The translations under genes and the position numbers were made by a program. A stretch of 38,263 nucleotides of DNA from Paraglaciecola sp. (GTDB lineage Bacteria; Pseudomonadota; Gammaproteobacteria; Enterobacterales; Alteromonadaceae), in assembly GCF_030730205.1 (NCBI RefSeq), contig NZ_JANQVQ010000225.1, positions 1 to 38,263 of the forward strand, given 5' to 3'. A model generated the notes under the pieces. The model was not told where the DNA came from and ran no database searches. It saw only the letters and a program-made list of their open reading frames with translations. The stretch's first letter is position 1. The number at the start of each line of letters is the position of its first letter. Below, one piece after another: positions 9,301 to 18,518 of this stretch.

Positions 9301-9314
9301 CAAGCAAATAGGGA

Positions 9315-9698
9315 TTACGTGGGTTTAAATTTAACGGCAACTGAATTAACACAATAGCGCTTGCCCGTTGGTGGCGGGCCATCATCAAAGACATGCCCTA
9401 GGTGGGCATCACAATGACGACAAACGATTTCGATGCGCAGCATCCCTAAGCTGTTATCGCTGTGATATTCAACATTCTGTTCCGTGCTTTGGCTAAAAAA
9501 TGAGGGCCAACCACAACCGGAATCAAACTTATCTTCAGAGGTAAATAACTTCTTTTCACAGCAGGTGCAAACATAATCACCAGCTGCTCTACTGTCGAGT
9601 AAGTGCCCCGTGAAAGGGCGCTCAGTCCCTTTTTCACGACAAACCTTAAACTCTTCCTCTGTTAATCTCTCTCGCCACTGCGATTCAGTTAACTTCAC
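9315..9698 (-). CDS. msrB: Peptide-methionine (R)-S-oxide reductase MsrB
   Basis: A 127-residue single-domain MsrB, which reduces methionine-R-sulfoxide in proteins using thioredoxin. Structural zinc is bound by two CxxC pairs, C44/C47 and C93/C96. The catalytic Cys is C116 in RYCVNSVAV, and a possible resolving Cys is C62 in SGCGWPSF. No signal peptide, so it is the cytosolic form, and there is no fused MsrA. Start is GTG at 9696-9698, with GGAG 7 nt upstream. Just upstream, TATCCA and TGGATA form a 6-bp inverted repeat (9742-9758) that could be an operator. Transcribed alone, ending at a clear terminator. Confidence 0.93.
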   Translation of the reverse strand: MKLTESQWRERLTEEEFKVCREKGTERPFTGHLLDSRAAGDYVCTCCEKKLFTSEDKFDSGCGWPSFFSQSTEQNVEYHSDNSLGMLRIEIVCRHCDAHLGHVFDDGPPPTGKRYCVNSVAVKFKPT

Positions 9699-9814
9699 AA
9701 TTATACTCCGACCGTCATGATTCCATGGTTGATGTGTAAGGTATCCAATCGATGGATATGACAGTTATATTACTGGGCACATTGTTCAGTCAAGTCCCCT
9801 CCGGCAAAAATAGC

Positions 9815-11905
9815 TTAGGTTTGGTCATTTATCACCTTGAATAAACAGATGCTCTTAAATGCCTGCATATAAACCTGCTTTACTGCCACCTGAGGTTGAA
9901 GGGCTAATTTTGGATAACGGGTATCCACCATAATTTTCCAACCATGAGCCTGACTTAAAAGGGGCAAATTAAAACGTACATCATGGTCAGTTGCATTAAA
10001 AACCAATAACCAGTGCTCAGTTTTGTTAACTGTATCTGCTGGTTCGAGACCGACAAATTCTACGGCGAAGGCCTGATTATTATGATCGTGCCAATCATCG
10101 ACTAATTTTCTTTCACCATCAGGGCGATACCAATTGATCTTGTCGACGTTGTGTTGCAAGGAGTAACTATCATCTTCCAAATTAAGTTGACTTAACAGTT
10201 CACTGTCGCGGCGAAGCTTGATCATGTGACGGCAAAAATCTAAAAAGTCCTGTTCATTTTCGCTTAACTCCCAATCAAACCAATTAATTTCATTGTCTTG
10301 ACAATAGGCATTGTTATTACCCTGTTGCGTGCGACTTAATTCGTCGCCACCTAACACATGGGGGATGCCTTGCGACATCATTAAGGTAGCAAACAAGTTT
10401 CGCTTCTGACGATCTCTAAGAGCCTTAATTTGCGTATCGCCTGTCACCCCCTCAAATCCATGATTTGACGAAATATTATGCCCATGACCATCACGATTTT
10501 GTTCTAAGTTCGCTTCATTATGGCGTTCGTTGTAGCTAACCAAATCTTGCAATGTAAAGCCGTCGTGGTAAGTCACCATATTGACAGAGGTATGAATAGC
10601 TCGATTTTCCTTAGGAAAAATATCTCGTGAGCCTAATAAACGAGTAGCAAAATCACTTGTGTGGCCTTTATCTCCGCGCCAAAATGCGCGCACCGTATCA
10701 CGGTATTTGTCATTGCATTCCACCCAATTCGATGGAAACTGGCCTAATCGATAACCACCATTGCCAATATCCCAAGGCTCAGCGATAAGTTTGATGTTTA
10801 ATAATACGGGATCTTGTCGTATGGCTCTAAAAAAACCCGATACACTAGAGAATTCATAAGGGTCTCGGCCCAAACTTGCGGCAAGATCAAAACGAAAGCC
10901 ATCCACCCCCATTTCTTGAACCCAATAACGCAGTGAATCCATGACCAGTTTCAGTACATAGGGATAGGCCGTATTGACGCTATTACCGCAACCTGAGTTA
11001 TTCACATACTTGCGATAATCAACAGTGCCGTACTCATTGCGCTCAAACAAATAAAACGAAGCGTTATCAAGCCCTTTAAACGCTAAGGTAGGGCCGTCTA
11101 GCCCCCCTTCAGCCGTGTGATTAAACACCACATCTAAAATGACCTCTAAACCTGCCTCATGCAAACTATCAACCATACTTTTAAATTCACACACCCCATC
11201 AGCCACGACATAACGAGGATCAGGACTAAAATAGTTGATCGGATTATATCCCCAATAGTTGGTCAACCCTTTTTCAGTAATATAACGCTCTGGCATAAAC
11301 GCCATCACCGGCATGAGCTGAACACTCGTGACACCAAGGGACTTAATATGCTTGATAATTGAAGGATGAGACAAACCTAAAAACTTTCCACGATGGGCAT
11401 CGGGCACATCAGGATGAAGTTGACTGATGCCTTTTACGTGGGCTTCATATAAAACGGTTTGGCTCATTGGCACTCGTGGTTTGGTAATCCGACCGCGACA
11501 TTCACTGGTTTTTAAGACAAGGCCCTTGGCAATCATAAACTGGCTATCGCCATCGTACTGCTGGGCATTCCATACTAAGGGGCGATTTAGTGCCTTGGCA
11601 TAGGGGTCAATGAGTAATTTTTCAGGATTGAACTGCAATCCAAGTTGAGCGTTATTTTCACCGCATGTTCGGTAGCCATATAACTGCCCTTCTGTTATCC
11701 CTTCAATAAAACCATGCCAAACCTTGCCTGTTTTAGCAGGTAAGGGAATGACAGCGAGTTGTTCTTCGGTATCTTTTGCAAATAAGCAAAGTTGCACTTC
11801 CGTGGCATTGGGGCAATGGACTGCAAAATTGCAGCCATTTGCCGTTAACGTTGCACCAAGTGGATGAGCCGCGCCCGGTAATACATTTAACGCTTTAGCA
11901 TCCAT
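9815..11905 (-). CDS. glgX: Glycogen debranching enzyme GlgX
   Basis: A 696-residue GH13 isoamylase-type enzyme that hydrolyses alpha-1,6 branches of phosphorylase-limit glycogen. An N-terminal CBM48-like domain (about 10-110) is followed by the (beta/alpha)8 barrel with DVVFNHT (258-264), GFRFD (nucleophile D340), LIAEPWD (acid E376) and TYHDG (D448). All catalytic residues are present. It begins 6 nt after the glgB stop codon, and its ribosome-binding site (AAAGG) overlaps the end of glgB, so it is last in the operon malQ-glgB-glgX. No obvious terminator follows before msrB. TreX-type isoamylases are the alternative, but genome context favours GlgX. Confidence 0.92.
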   Translation of the reverse strand: MDAKALNVLPGAAHPLGATLTANGCNFAVHCPNATEVQLCLFAKDTEEQLAVIPLPAKTGKVWHGFIEGITEGQLYGYRTCGENNAQLGLQFNPEKLLIDPYAKALNRPLVWNAQQYDGDSQFMIAKGLVLKTSECRGRITKPRVPMSQTVLYEAHVKGISQLHPDVPDAHRGKFLGLSHPSIIKHIKSLGVTSVQLMPVMAFMPERYITEKGLTNYWGYNPINYFSPDPRYVVADGVCEFKSMVDSLHEAGLEVILDVVFNHTAEGGLDGPTLAFKGLDNASFYLFERNEYGTVDYRKYVNNSGCGNSVNTAYPYVLKLVMDSLRYWVQEMGVDGFRFDLAASLGRDPYEFSSVSGFFRAIRQDPVLLNIKLIAEPWDIGNGGYRLGQFPSNWVECNDKYRDTVRAFWRGDKGHTSDFATRLLGSRDIFPKENRAIHTSVNMVTYHDGFTLQDLVSYNERHNEANLEQNRDGHGHNISSNHGFEGVTGDTQIKALRDRQKRNLFATLMMSQGIPHVLGGDELSRTQQGNNNAYCQDNEINWFDWELSENEQDFLDFCRHMIKLRRDSELLSQLNLEDDSYSLQHNVDKINWYRPDGERKLVDDWHDHNNQAFAVEFVGLEPADTVNKTEHWLLVFNATDHDVRFNLPLLSQAHGWKIMVDTRYPKLALQPQVAVKQVYMQAFKSICLFKVINDQT

Positions 11906-11911
11906 TTTTTT

Positions 11912-14104
11912 CTAACCTTTAAAAATAATAAATAAACTCGCCAAGGGCGGTAAATTGATACTAATGGCAGCCGGTTGGCCATTCCAAGACTTCGCTTTGG
12001 ACGTCATTTTTTTCACTACCTTGTAACCACTCCCCCAGTATTTTTTATCATCGGTATTCATCAACAATTGATACGTCCCTTCATCTTGCACACCGAGTAA
12101 GAAGTTATCACGTGGTACAGGCGTGAAATTGGTTATGCAATAGATCTTTTGTTGTTGGCCGTCAGACTTACGTAAAAATGACAAAATACTTTGCTCAGCA
12201 TTACCATGATCAATCCACTCAAACCCAGCATGACTGCTATCTAATTCATATAAAGCAGGGTACTTTGCATATAAACCATTTAGGTCACGATATAAGCTTT
12301 GAATGCCTTTATGTTTTTCAAACTCCAGCAAATGCCAATTCACAGAACTATCATGGTTCCATTCAGCGGCTTGACCAATTTCATTACCCATGAAGTTTAG
12401 TTTTTTACCGGGGTGCCCGTACATGAATGCAGCATAAGCGCGCAAGTTTGCTGCTTGTTGCCACTCATCCCCTGGCATTTTGCGTAATAAGGAGCCCTTA
12501 CCATGTACCACTTCATCATGAGAGATAGGTAATACAAAATTTTCATCAAAGGCGTACACCATACTAAAAGTGATTTCATTATGATGATAGCGGCGATAAC
12601 TTGGATCCTTTGAAATATAGTGCAGCGAGTCATGCATCCAGCCCATATTCCACTTAAAACCAAAACCGAGGCCGCCGTCGAACAACGGACGAGATACTTT
12701 TGGAAATGAAGTGGATTCCTCTGCAATGGTCATTGCATGAGGGAACTTCTCATAGACTTCACGATTCATCCATTGCAATAAACTAATCGCTTCATAATTG
12801 TGATTACCGCCATCAACATTTGGGATCCACTCGCCGTCTTCCCGAGAGTAATCAAGGTACAACATTGAAGCAACCGCATCGACGCGTAAACCATCGATAT
12901 GGAATTTATCAATCCAAAACAAGGCGTTAGCGACTAAAAACTGACGCACCGTATCTTTACCAAAATCGTAGATGCAGGAATTCCAATCTGGATGCCAGCC
13001 TTTACGAGGATCTTCATATTCGTATACATGTGTACCATCAAAGCGAGCAAGCCCGTGACCATCTTCTGGGAAGTGGGCAGGTACCCAATCAATGATTACG
13101 CCAATGCCATTCTGGTGGCATTGATCAACAAAATATTTAAAGTCATCGGGCGAACCAAAGCGACTGGTTGGCGAAAAGAGTCCAACAGGTTGATATCCCC
13201 AAGACCCATCAAATGGAAATTCTGATACGGGCAGTAATTCAAGATGGGTGTAACCCATATCTTTGATATAGGGAATGAGCTCTTTGACTAAATCACGATA
13301 GCTTAAATACGTTTCATTCGAATCTCTATCAGGGCGTTTCCATGAACCTAGGTGGATTTCATAGATACTCATTGGGGTTCGATATTTGTCTTTTTGCGCG
13401 TGCTTTATCCAATCACTGTCTTGCCATTGATAAGCATTATGATCATAAACCACTGAGGTATGTGAAGGGTATTGTTCAGCAGAAAACCCTACAGGGTCAG
13501 CCTTGTGCGGTAAACTATTACCCGCTGCATCTTTAATTTGATATTTATATTTTGCCCCCGGACGAATTCCAGGAACAACGAGTACCCAGTATCCAAAATC
13601 GGTTTTTTGCATTGGCAAACAGCTGCCATCCCAGAAATTGAAATCGCCGATTAACGAAACTGCGCTGGCGTTAGGAGCAAAGACGGCAAAACGAGTAGCC
13701 TCGATAGGCTGCGCTAATCCGACATCCAAAGACACTAATTGTGCGCCGAGTTGTTTGTACACATTTTGCGCTGAATGATCGACAAAATGGACCGCGTGAT
13801 AGGCCTGCTCTTTGAATTGATAAGGGTCAACTATTTCATAATGTGTATCTGCATTAGTAATATGAAGACTATAGGCAAGAGGAGCGGCTTGCGCCTTAAA
13901 ATCACCAGTAAATAAATGCGTGCCATTGACCTGCTTTAACTCACCGATCTCAAGACCGGTTTTTAAGTCGACGGCTTTAATGCTAAGAGCGTGTGGAACC
14001 CATGCAGTGAGAGAGAGAATTGACTTAGCTGAATCGAAACGTGGGCCTAATTGATTGAATGGGGAAGCACACTGTGCATGTTGTAACTGTTGTTCTAGCT
14101 GCAT
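11912..14104 (-). CDS. glgB: 1,4-alpha-glucan branching enzyme GlgB
   Basis: A 730-residue GH13 branching enzyme, close to the E. coli length of 728. It transfers alpha-1,4 chains to alpha-1,6 positions during glycogen synthesis. Domains: an N-terminal beta module (about 1-110), CBM48 (about 130-220, SLIGDFNFWDG) and the catalytic barrel with DWVPAHFP (339-346), GLRVD (nucleophile D409), AEES (acid E462) and SHDEV (D530), then a C-terminal beta domain. All key residues are intact. It lies 58 nt downstream of malQ and 6 nt upstream of glgX. Its AAGG ribosome-binding site sits in the 3' arm of a perfect hairpin directly before the start codon (see the separate entry), so its translation may be regulated independently of malQ. 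Confidence 0.95.
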   Translation of the reverse strand: MQLEQQLQHAQCASPFNQLGPRFDSAKSILSLTAWVPHALSIKAVDLKTGLEIGELKQVNGTHLFTGDFKAQAAPLAYSLHITNADTHYEIVDPYQFKEQAYHAVHFVDHSAQNVYKQLGAQLVSLDVGLAQPIEATRFAVFAPNASAVSLIGDFNFWDGSCLPMQKTDFGYWVLVVPGIRPGAKYKYQIKDAAGNSLPHKADPVGFSAEQYPSHTSVVYDHNAYQWQDSDWIKHAQKDKYRTPMSIYEIHLGSWKRPDRDSNETYLSYRDLVKELIPYIKDMGYTHLELLPVSEFPFDGSWGYQPVGLFSPTSRFGSPDDFKYFVDQCHQNGIGVIIDWVPAHFPEDGHGLARFDGTHVYEYEDPRKGWHPDWNSCIYDFGKDTVRQFLVANALFWIDKFHIDGLRVDAVASMLYLDYSREDGEWIPNVDGGNHNYEAISLLQWMNREVYEKFPHAMTIAEESTSFPKVSRPLFDGGLGFGFKWNMGWMHDSLHYISKDPSYRRYHHNEITFSMVYAFDENFVLPISHDEVVHGKGSLLRKMPGDEWQQAANLRAYAAFMYGHPGKKLNFMGNEIGQAAEWNHDSSVNWHLLEFEKHKGIQSLYRDLNGLYAKYPALYELDSSHAGFEWIDHGNAEQSILSFLRKSDGQQQKIYCITNFTPVPRDNFLLGVQDEGTYQLLMNTDDKKYWGSGYKVVKKMTSKAKSWNGQPAAISINLPPLASLFIIFKG

Positions 14105-14107
14105 TTT

Positions 14108-14148
14108 ACCGCCTTAATGAAGGCGGTTCGCCAATTTGGTCGAACCGC
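14108..14148 (-). promoter_or_regulatory. Two mutually exclusive hairpins over the glgB ribosome-binding site
   Basis: Read on the minus strand, three segments follow each other in the malQ-glgB gap. Segment A (14148-14141) is GCGGTTCG, segment B (14130-14120) is CGAACCGCCTT and segment C (14115-14108) is AAGGCGGT, then AAA and the glgB ATG. B can pair with A over 8 bp (extendable by CCA/TGG inside the loop) or with C over 8 bp with a CATT tetraloop. The two pairings share six B bases and exclude each other. C contains the glgB Shine-Dalgarno. B:C would hide it and A:B would free it. The pairings are read directly; the switching is inference. Confidence 0.55.
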
Positions 14149-14162
14149 TATTAATTATCACA

Positions 14163-16358
14163 TTATGTCGAAGCGTTTTTTCTTGCCTCTGTCAGACTCA
14201 AAGCTAGCTCATTAAGCATAGGATCATCAAATATGCCCTGTAGATTTCGAGTCAATTTACGTTGCCAGTTAGGATACTCCTTAAACGTACCAGGAATATT
14301 AACGGGTTTATCCATCTGTAACCAATCTTCTAGTTGTAGGCTCAATAATTCGCTTGAACCTCCAGCCATGTGTTTTTGCATACCAAAGTTTAGCGCGGTA
14401 CTCATTCCCACATAATTTACGTCGATACCTATCTCATCGCCAACTGACTTATGTGCATGCAGGGTATCTAATATAGCCTGTTTGTTCTCATGACGGCTAA
14501 CAAAAAGCTCCTGCAAAATCTCTTCTGTTGGGTACAAGCCTAATTCTTTGCCAAGCTCCAAATCATAACAATGCCAATAACCTGTCAATGTCGGCATATC
14601 GTGGGTAGTCAGCGTAGACATGGACTGAGTAGGATAATGACCAGGAGAATAAAACCCTCCGTCCTTGGCCTGCTCAAAAAAGAATACTCGATAGGAATAA
14701 ACACCGTTGTCAGCTAATTTGTCACGGATTTCTTCAGGTACTGTACCTAAATCCTCGCCAATGACCAAACTTTGATTTTTGTGGCTTTCAAGGGCCAAGA
14801 TGGCTAACAAGTCATCAACCGGATAATAAACGTAACCGCCCTGTTTAGCGGAATCGCCTTTAACCACCCACCATAGGCGGAGTAAGGCCATAACGTGGTC
14901 GATACGCAATGCACCTGTGGCTTGCATGTTCGCGCTAAATAAATCAATTATCGGCTGATATCGTTGCTGATACAGTTTTTCTGGATCCATTGGAGGTAAA
15001 CCCCAATTTTGTCCCAGAGGCCCCAATACGTCGGGTGGCGCCCCCACACTGGCGTTGGTGCAGTAGAGGTCTTTGTTACCCCAAATTTCAGCACTCCCTT
15101 CGCTCACGCCCACGGCTAAATCACGGTACAGACCAATACACATGTTATTTGCTGCCGCCACTTCGTTAGCCGCGGCCAACTGCAATGCGGCTTGCCATTG
15201 CAGCCATAGGAAAAATTTAACCCTTGTCGCGTTTTTCTTAATAAAACGGGCAACGGCAGGTTTTTGAAAGTCAGAAAATTCTGCCGGAAAAACAGGCCAA
15301 CCCCAAGAAGGCTTACCTTGTGCCGCTAAGTTTTCCTGCAAGGCGTCATAAACCGCTAAGGTTTGTAAGCTTTCCCCTCCCTCTTCAACAAACGCTTTAA
15401 AGGCTTTGTTAAGTTTCGTATTTTTATTGAGATACTGACTATTCTGATACTCGAAGATGGCACTCAGTGCTTGCAGTTTTAATCGAGTTACCGCGGGATA
15501 GTCAACCAGCTCATTCGCTCGAGCACTGGCTAACTCTCGCTGAAAGTTAGCATCATCAACGATGTGTTGAGTTTCAGCGCTTTGATATCCATCTAAGGCG
15601 GTTACATCTATATAGATAAAGTTGAGCCAACGACGAGATGACGGTCCATAAGGACTGCACGCATCAGGATTAGCCGGGTACAGAGCATGAATTGGATTTA
15701 ATCCAACAAACTGGGCCCCTTGTTTGGCAGCTTTTTCTAATAAATAGGCCAAGTCAGAAAAGTCACCAACGCCCCAGTTATGCTCACTACGCAAGCAATA
15801 AAGTTGAACGCTTAATCCCCAGATTTTGTTGCCATCAATAATGGTTTTAGGCTTATAACACGACTTCGGTGCCATAATTAAACGCATGTTAGCAATTTCG
15901 TCATCATCAATAGTAAGAGCAAGCTCGTGGTAGCCCAATGGCAATCCAAAGGGTAAATCAATCAAGTATTCTTGAAATTCAATACCATCAATATGAATGA
16001 CATTTATTAACTGTTCATCAACCGGCGTAAGAGCATGACTTAAATTATCGCCCTGTTCTGTCATAATCCGAATAAGATATTGGTCATTGACTAATTCGAT
16101 AGGAAGTCTAAGGGCTAACTGAATAGTGTCTCCGGTTCGAAGTACTTGAACGGGGTTCAGTGGATTTAACCAACTGGTCTTAACATCTTCGTCAGCTTGA
16201 ACCTGAAGCTTTTCCGCATCATCCACGTCGTAGCCCATAACGCCCAGCAGCTTTTGTTTGGTATTTGGATCGATAGTGGCAGCTTTGCCCCAAGCGTCAG
16301 TATAGTTTGACTCGATTCCGCGATATTCTACTAGATGATCAATTAGCGATGAGGCCAT
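14163..16358 (-). CDS. malQ: 4-alpha-glucanotransferase (amylomaltase) MalQ
   Basis: A 731-residue GH77 disproportionating enzyme that transfers maltodextrin segments between glucans and releases glucose. An N-terminal accessory region of about 170 residues, as in E. coli MalQ, precedes the catalytic domain, which starts near KIWGLSVQLYCLRS. Catalytic residues: nucleophile D487 in ALRIDHVM, acid/base E535 in VIGEDLGTVP and D587 in TTHDMPT. The conserved ALYPANPDACSPYGPSSR loop is also present. It is the first gene of malQ-glgB-glgX and is divergent from gapA across a 203-bp shared regulatory region containing a HexR-like site. The ATG at 16356-16358 has AGGAA about 10 nt upstream. Pairing with debranching and branching enzymes suggests recycling of short glucans released from glycogen. 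Confidence 0.94.
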   Translation of the reverse strand: MASSLIDHLVEYRGIESNYTDAWGKAATIDPNTKQKLLGVMGYDVDDAEKLQVQADEDVKTSWLNPLNPVQVLRTGDTIQLALRLPIELVNDQYLIRIMTEQGDNLSHALTPVDEQLINVIHIDGIEFQEYLIDLPFGLPLGYHELALTIDDDEIANMRLIMAPKSCYKPKTIIDGNKIWGLSVQLYCLRSEHNWGVGDFSDLAYLLEKAAKQGAQFVGLNPIHALYPANPDACSPYGPSSRRWLNFIYIDVTALDGYQSAETQHIVDDANFQRELASARANELVDYPAVTRLKLQALSAIFEYQNSQYLNKNTKLNKAFKAFVEEGGESLQTLAVYDALQENLAAQGKPSWGWPVFPAEFSDFQKPAVARFIKKNATRVKFFLWLQWQAALQLAAANEVAAANNMCIGLYRDLAVGVSEGSAEIWGNKDLYCTNASVGAPPDVLGPLGQNWGLPPMDPEKLYQQRYQPIIDLFSANMQATGALRIDHVMALLRLWWVVKGDSAKQGGYVYYPVDDLLAILALESHKNQSLVIGEDLGTVPEEIRDKLADNGVYSYRVFFFEQAKDGGFYSPGHYPTQSMSTLTTHDMPTLTGYWHCYDLELGKELGLYPTEEILQELFVSRHENKQAILDTLHAHKSVGDEIGIDVNYVGMSTALNFGMQKHMAGGSSELLSLQLEDWLQMDKPVNIPGTFKEYPNWQRKLTRNLQGIFDDPMLNELALSLTEARKNAST

Positions 16359-16457
16359 TAACTTAAAATTCCTGTGATTTTGACATAGTCTGTTAACAAC
16401 TTATTATCATCTAAAAATTCTAACAACCGAAGTTGAATACGTTTGCAGAAGCATAAC

Positions 16458-16472
16458 TGTAATTAAATAACA
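16458..16472. promoter_or_regulatory. HexR-like operator between malQ and gapA
   Basis: TGTAATTAAATAACA fits the recalled HexR consensus TGTAATwwwATTACA with one mismatch. It lies 89 bp before the gapA start and 99 bp before the malQ start. gapA is a known HexR target in gammaproteobacteria such as Shewanella (established knowledge, recalled). A second left half-site, TGTAATTA, occurs at 16520-16527. HexR itself is not encoded in the window. Confidence 0.6.
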
Positions 16473-16540
16473 TTTATTTGTTAATATTTTGCCTTATTTG
16501 GCTAAATAGTCCATAATTTTGTAATTATCTTTCAATTTAA

Positions 16541-17557
<1,017 letters not shown>

Positions 17558-17562
17558 GTTCT

Positions 17563-17578
17563 AGGGTAGCATTACCCT
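17563..17578 (+). other. Small hairpin after gapA stop
   Basis: AGGGTA, loop GCAT, TACCCT: a perfect 6-bp stem with a tetraloop starting 5 nt past the stop codon. There is no U-run after it, so it is not a terminator; an mRNA-stabilising 3' structure for a highly expressed gene is one possibility (inference). Confidence 0.4.
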
Positions 17579-17597
17579 CTCGGTTTATTTATGCTTC

Positions 17598-17633
17598 AAA
17601 GGCGACGACTCTTAACAGATTGTCGCCTTTTTT
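17598..17633 (+). terminator. Terminator between gapA and the mutarotase gene
   Basis: Nine-bp stem (17598-17606 with 17622-17630), 15-nt loop, then an uninterrupted run of T to 17633. The AAGGAG of the next gene begins only 5 nt later, so that gene must depend on read-through or on a promoter within or upstream of the hairpin. Confidence 0.75.
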
Positions 17634-17651
17634 ACTTTAAGGAGACTCCGT

Positions 17652-18506
17652 TTGCTTTCACCAGCCTGTTCAATTTCTATAAGAGATAATATTCAAGTTC
17701 TGCATATTGATAATGCTTTCGCTAGCGCTCAAGTTGCCTTGTTTGGGGCACATATGTTGAGCTTTCAACCTAAAAGCGATTTACGTGAGCGATTTTGGTT
17801 GAGTAAAGCGGCAAAGTTAGACGGTGTTCAAGCCATCAGAGGCGGTGTACCGCTGTGTTGGCCATGGTTTGGCGACCATCAAATCAAACAAATCGAGCCC
17901 GATAACAAAGACTTCCCGAGTCACGGTTACGTGCGAACTCAACTCTGGAATATAGTCAAAACTTTGGATACTCCCAAAGGAACCGAAGTGACCTTAAGCC
18001 CTACAACTACTCAAGGAGCAGGCTTTAAAGGCGAGGCACAATTGCAGCTCATTATCACGATTGGCCAACATTGTTCCATGCAGCTTGTCACGAGTAATAT
18101 AGGCTCTGCTCATTTTGAATATCGCTGCGCCTTACACAGTTATTTTGCTATTTCAGATATTCGCACCATTAGTTTGCAAGGTATCACTGGCGACTACCGA
18201 GACAAAACTCAGGACATGCAAACGTTCAAGACTCCCTCTCCTTATGAATTCAACGCGGAAACAGATAGAGTTCATTTGTGTCAAGCTAGCAATGTGACCA
18301 TTGTAGATAAGCAACTACACACCGTTATTGGTTCAAATGGACATGATAGTCTTGTGGTATGGAATCCATGGCAGGATAAGTCGATTTCGATGAACGATAT
18401 GGAAGATGAGGGCTACTTAACAATGGTATGTGTGGAAACCGCAATAACACAAGGTGAGATACTTGCCCCAGGCCAGAGTCACGTATTAACACAGATCGTT
18501 TATTAG
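17652..18506 (+). CDS. D-hexose-6-phosphate mutarotase (YeaD/aldose 1-epimerase family)
   Basis: A 284-residue galactose mutarotase-like protein of the YeaD type, interconverting alpha and beta anomers of glucose-6-phosphate. Recognisable family segments are LFGAHMLSF, IRGGVPLCWPWFG, FPSHGYVRT and the C-terminal VVWNPW…CVETA. Start is TTG at 17652-17654, supported by an AAGGAG 7 nt upstream; no in-frame ATG lies close by. It follows gapA, matching the conserved gapA-yeaD neighbourhood of gammaproteobacteria, but a terminator hairpin separates the two. The gene runs convergent to the diguanylate cyclase gene with only 12 nt between stop codons. Confidence 0.88.
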   Translation: MLSPACSISIRDNIQVLHIDNAFASAQVALFGAHMLSFQPKSDLRERFWLSKAAKLDGVQAIRGGVPLCWPWFGDHQIKQIEPDNKDFPSHGYVRTQLWNIVKTLDTPKGTEVTLSPTTTQGAGFKGEAQLQLIITIGQHCSMQLVTSNIGSAHFEYRCALHSYFAISDIRTISLQGITGDYRDKTQDMQTFKTPSPYEFNAETDRVHLCQASNVTIVDKQLHTVIGSNGHDSLVVWNPWQDKSISMNDMEDEGYLTMVCVETAITQGEILAPGQSHVLTQIVY

Positions 18507-18518
18507 CACATTGAAACA

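Larger units (their letters stand above)
8920..9314. other. Gene-free interval between long GAPDH and msrB
   Basis: These 395 bp contain no convincing coding sequence. The part nearest 8919 is the leader and promoter region of the GAPDH gene, AT-rich, with a possible HexR site at 9115-9129. The other end holds the msrB terminator hairpin (9276-9300). A 64-residue frame crossing 9200-9394 is antisense-phase noise over the 3' end of msrB and was not called. Confidence 0.6.

Noticed and set aside
12397-12726. 109-residue minus-strand frame inside glgB in another frame
   Set aside because: Lies wholly inside the GlgB catalytic barrel; Met- and Cys-rich translation typical of a shadow frame.
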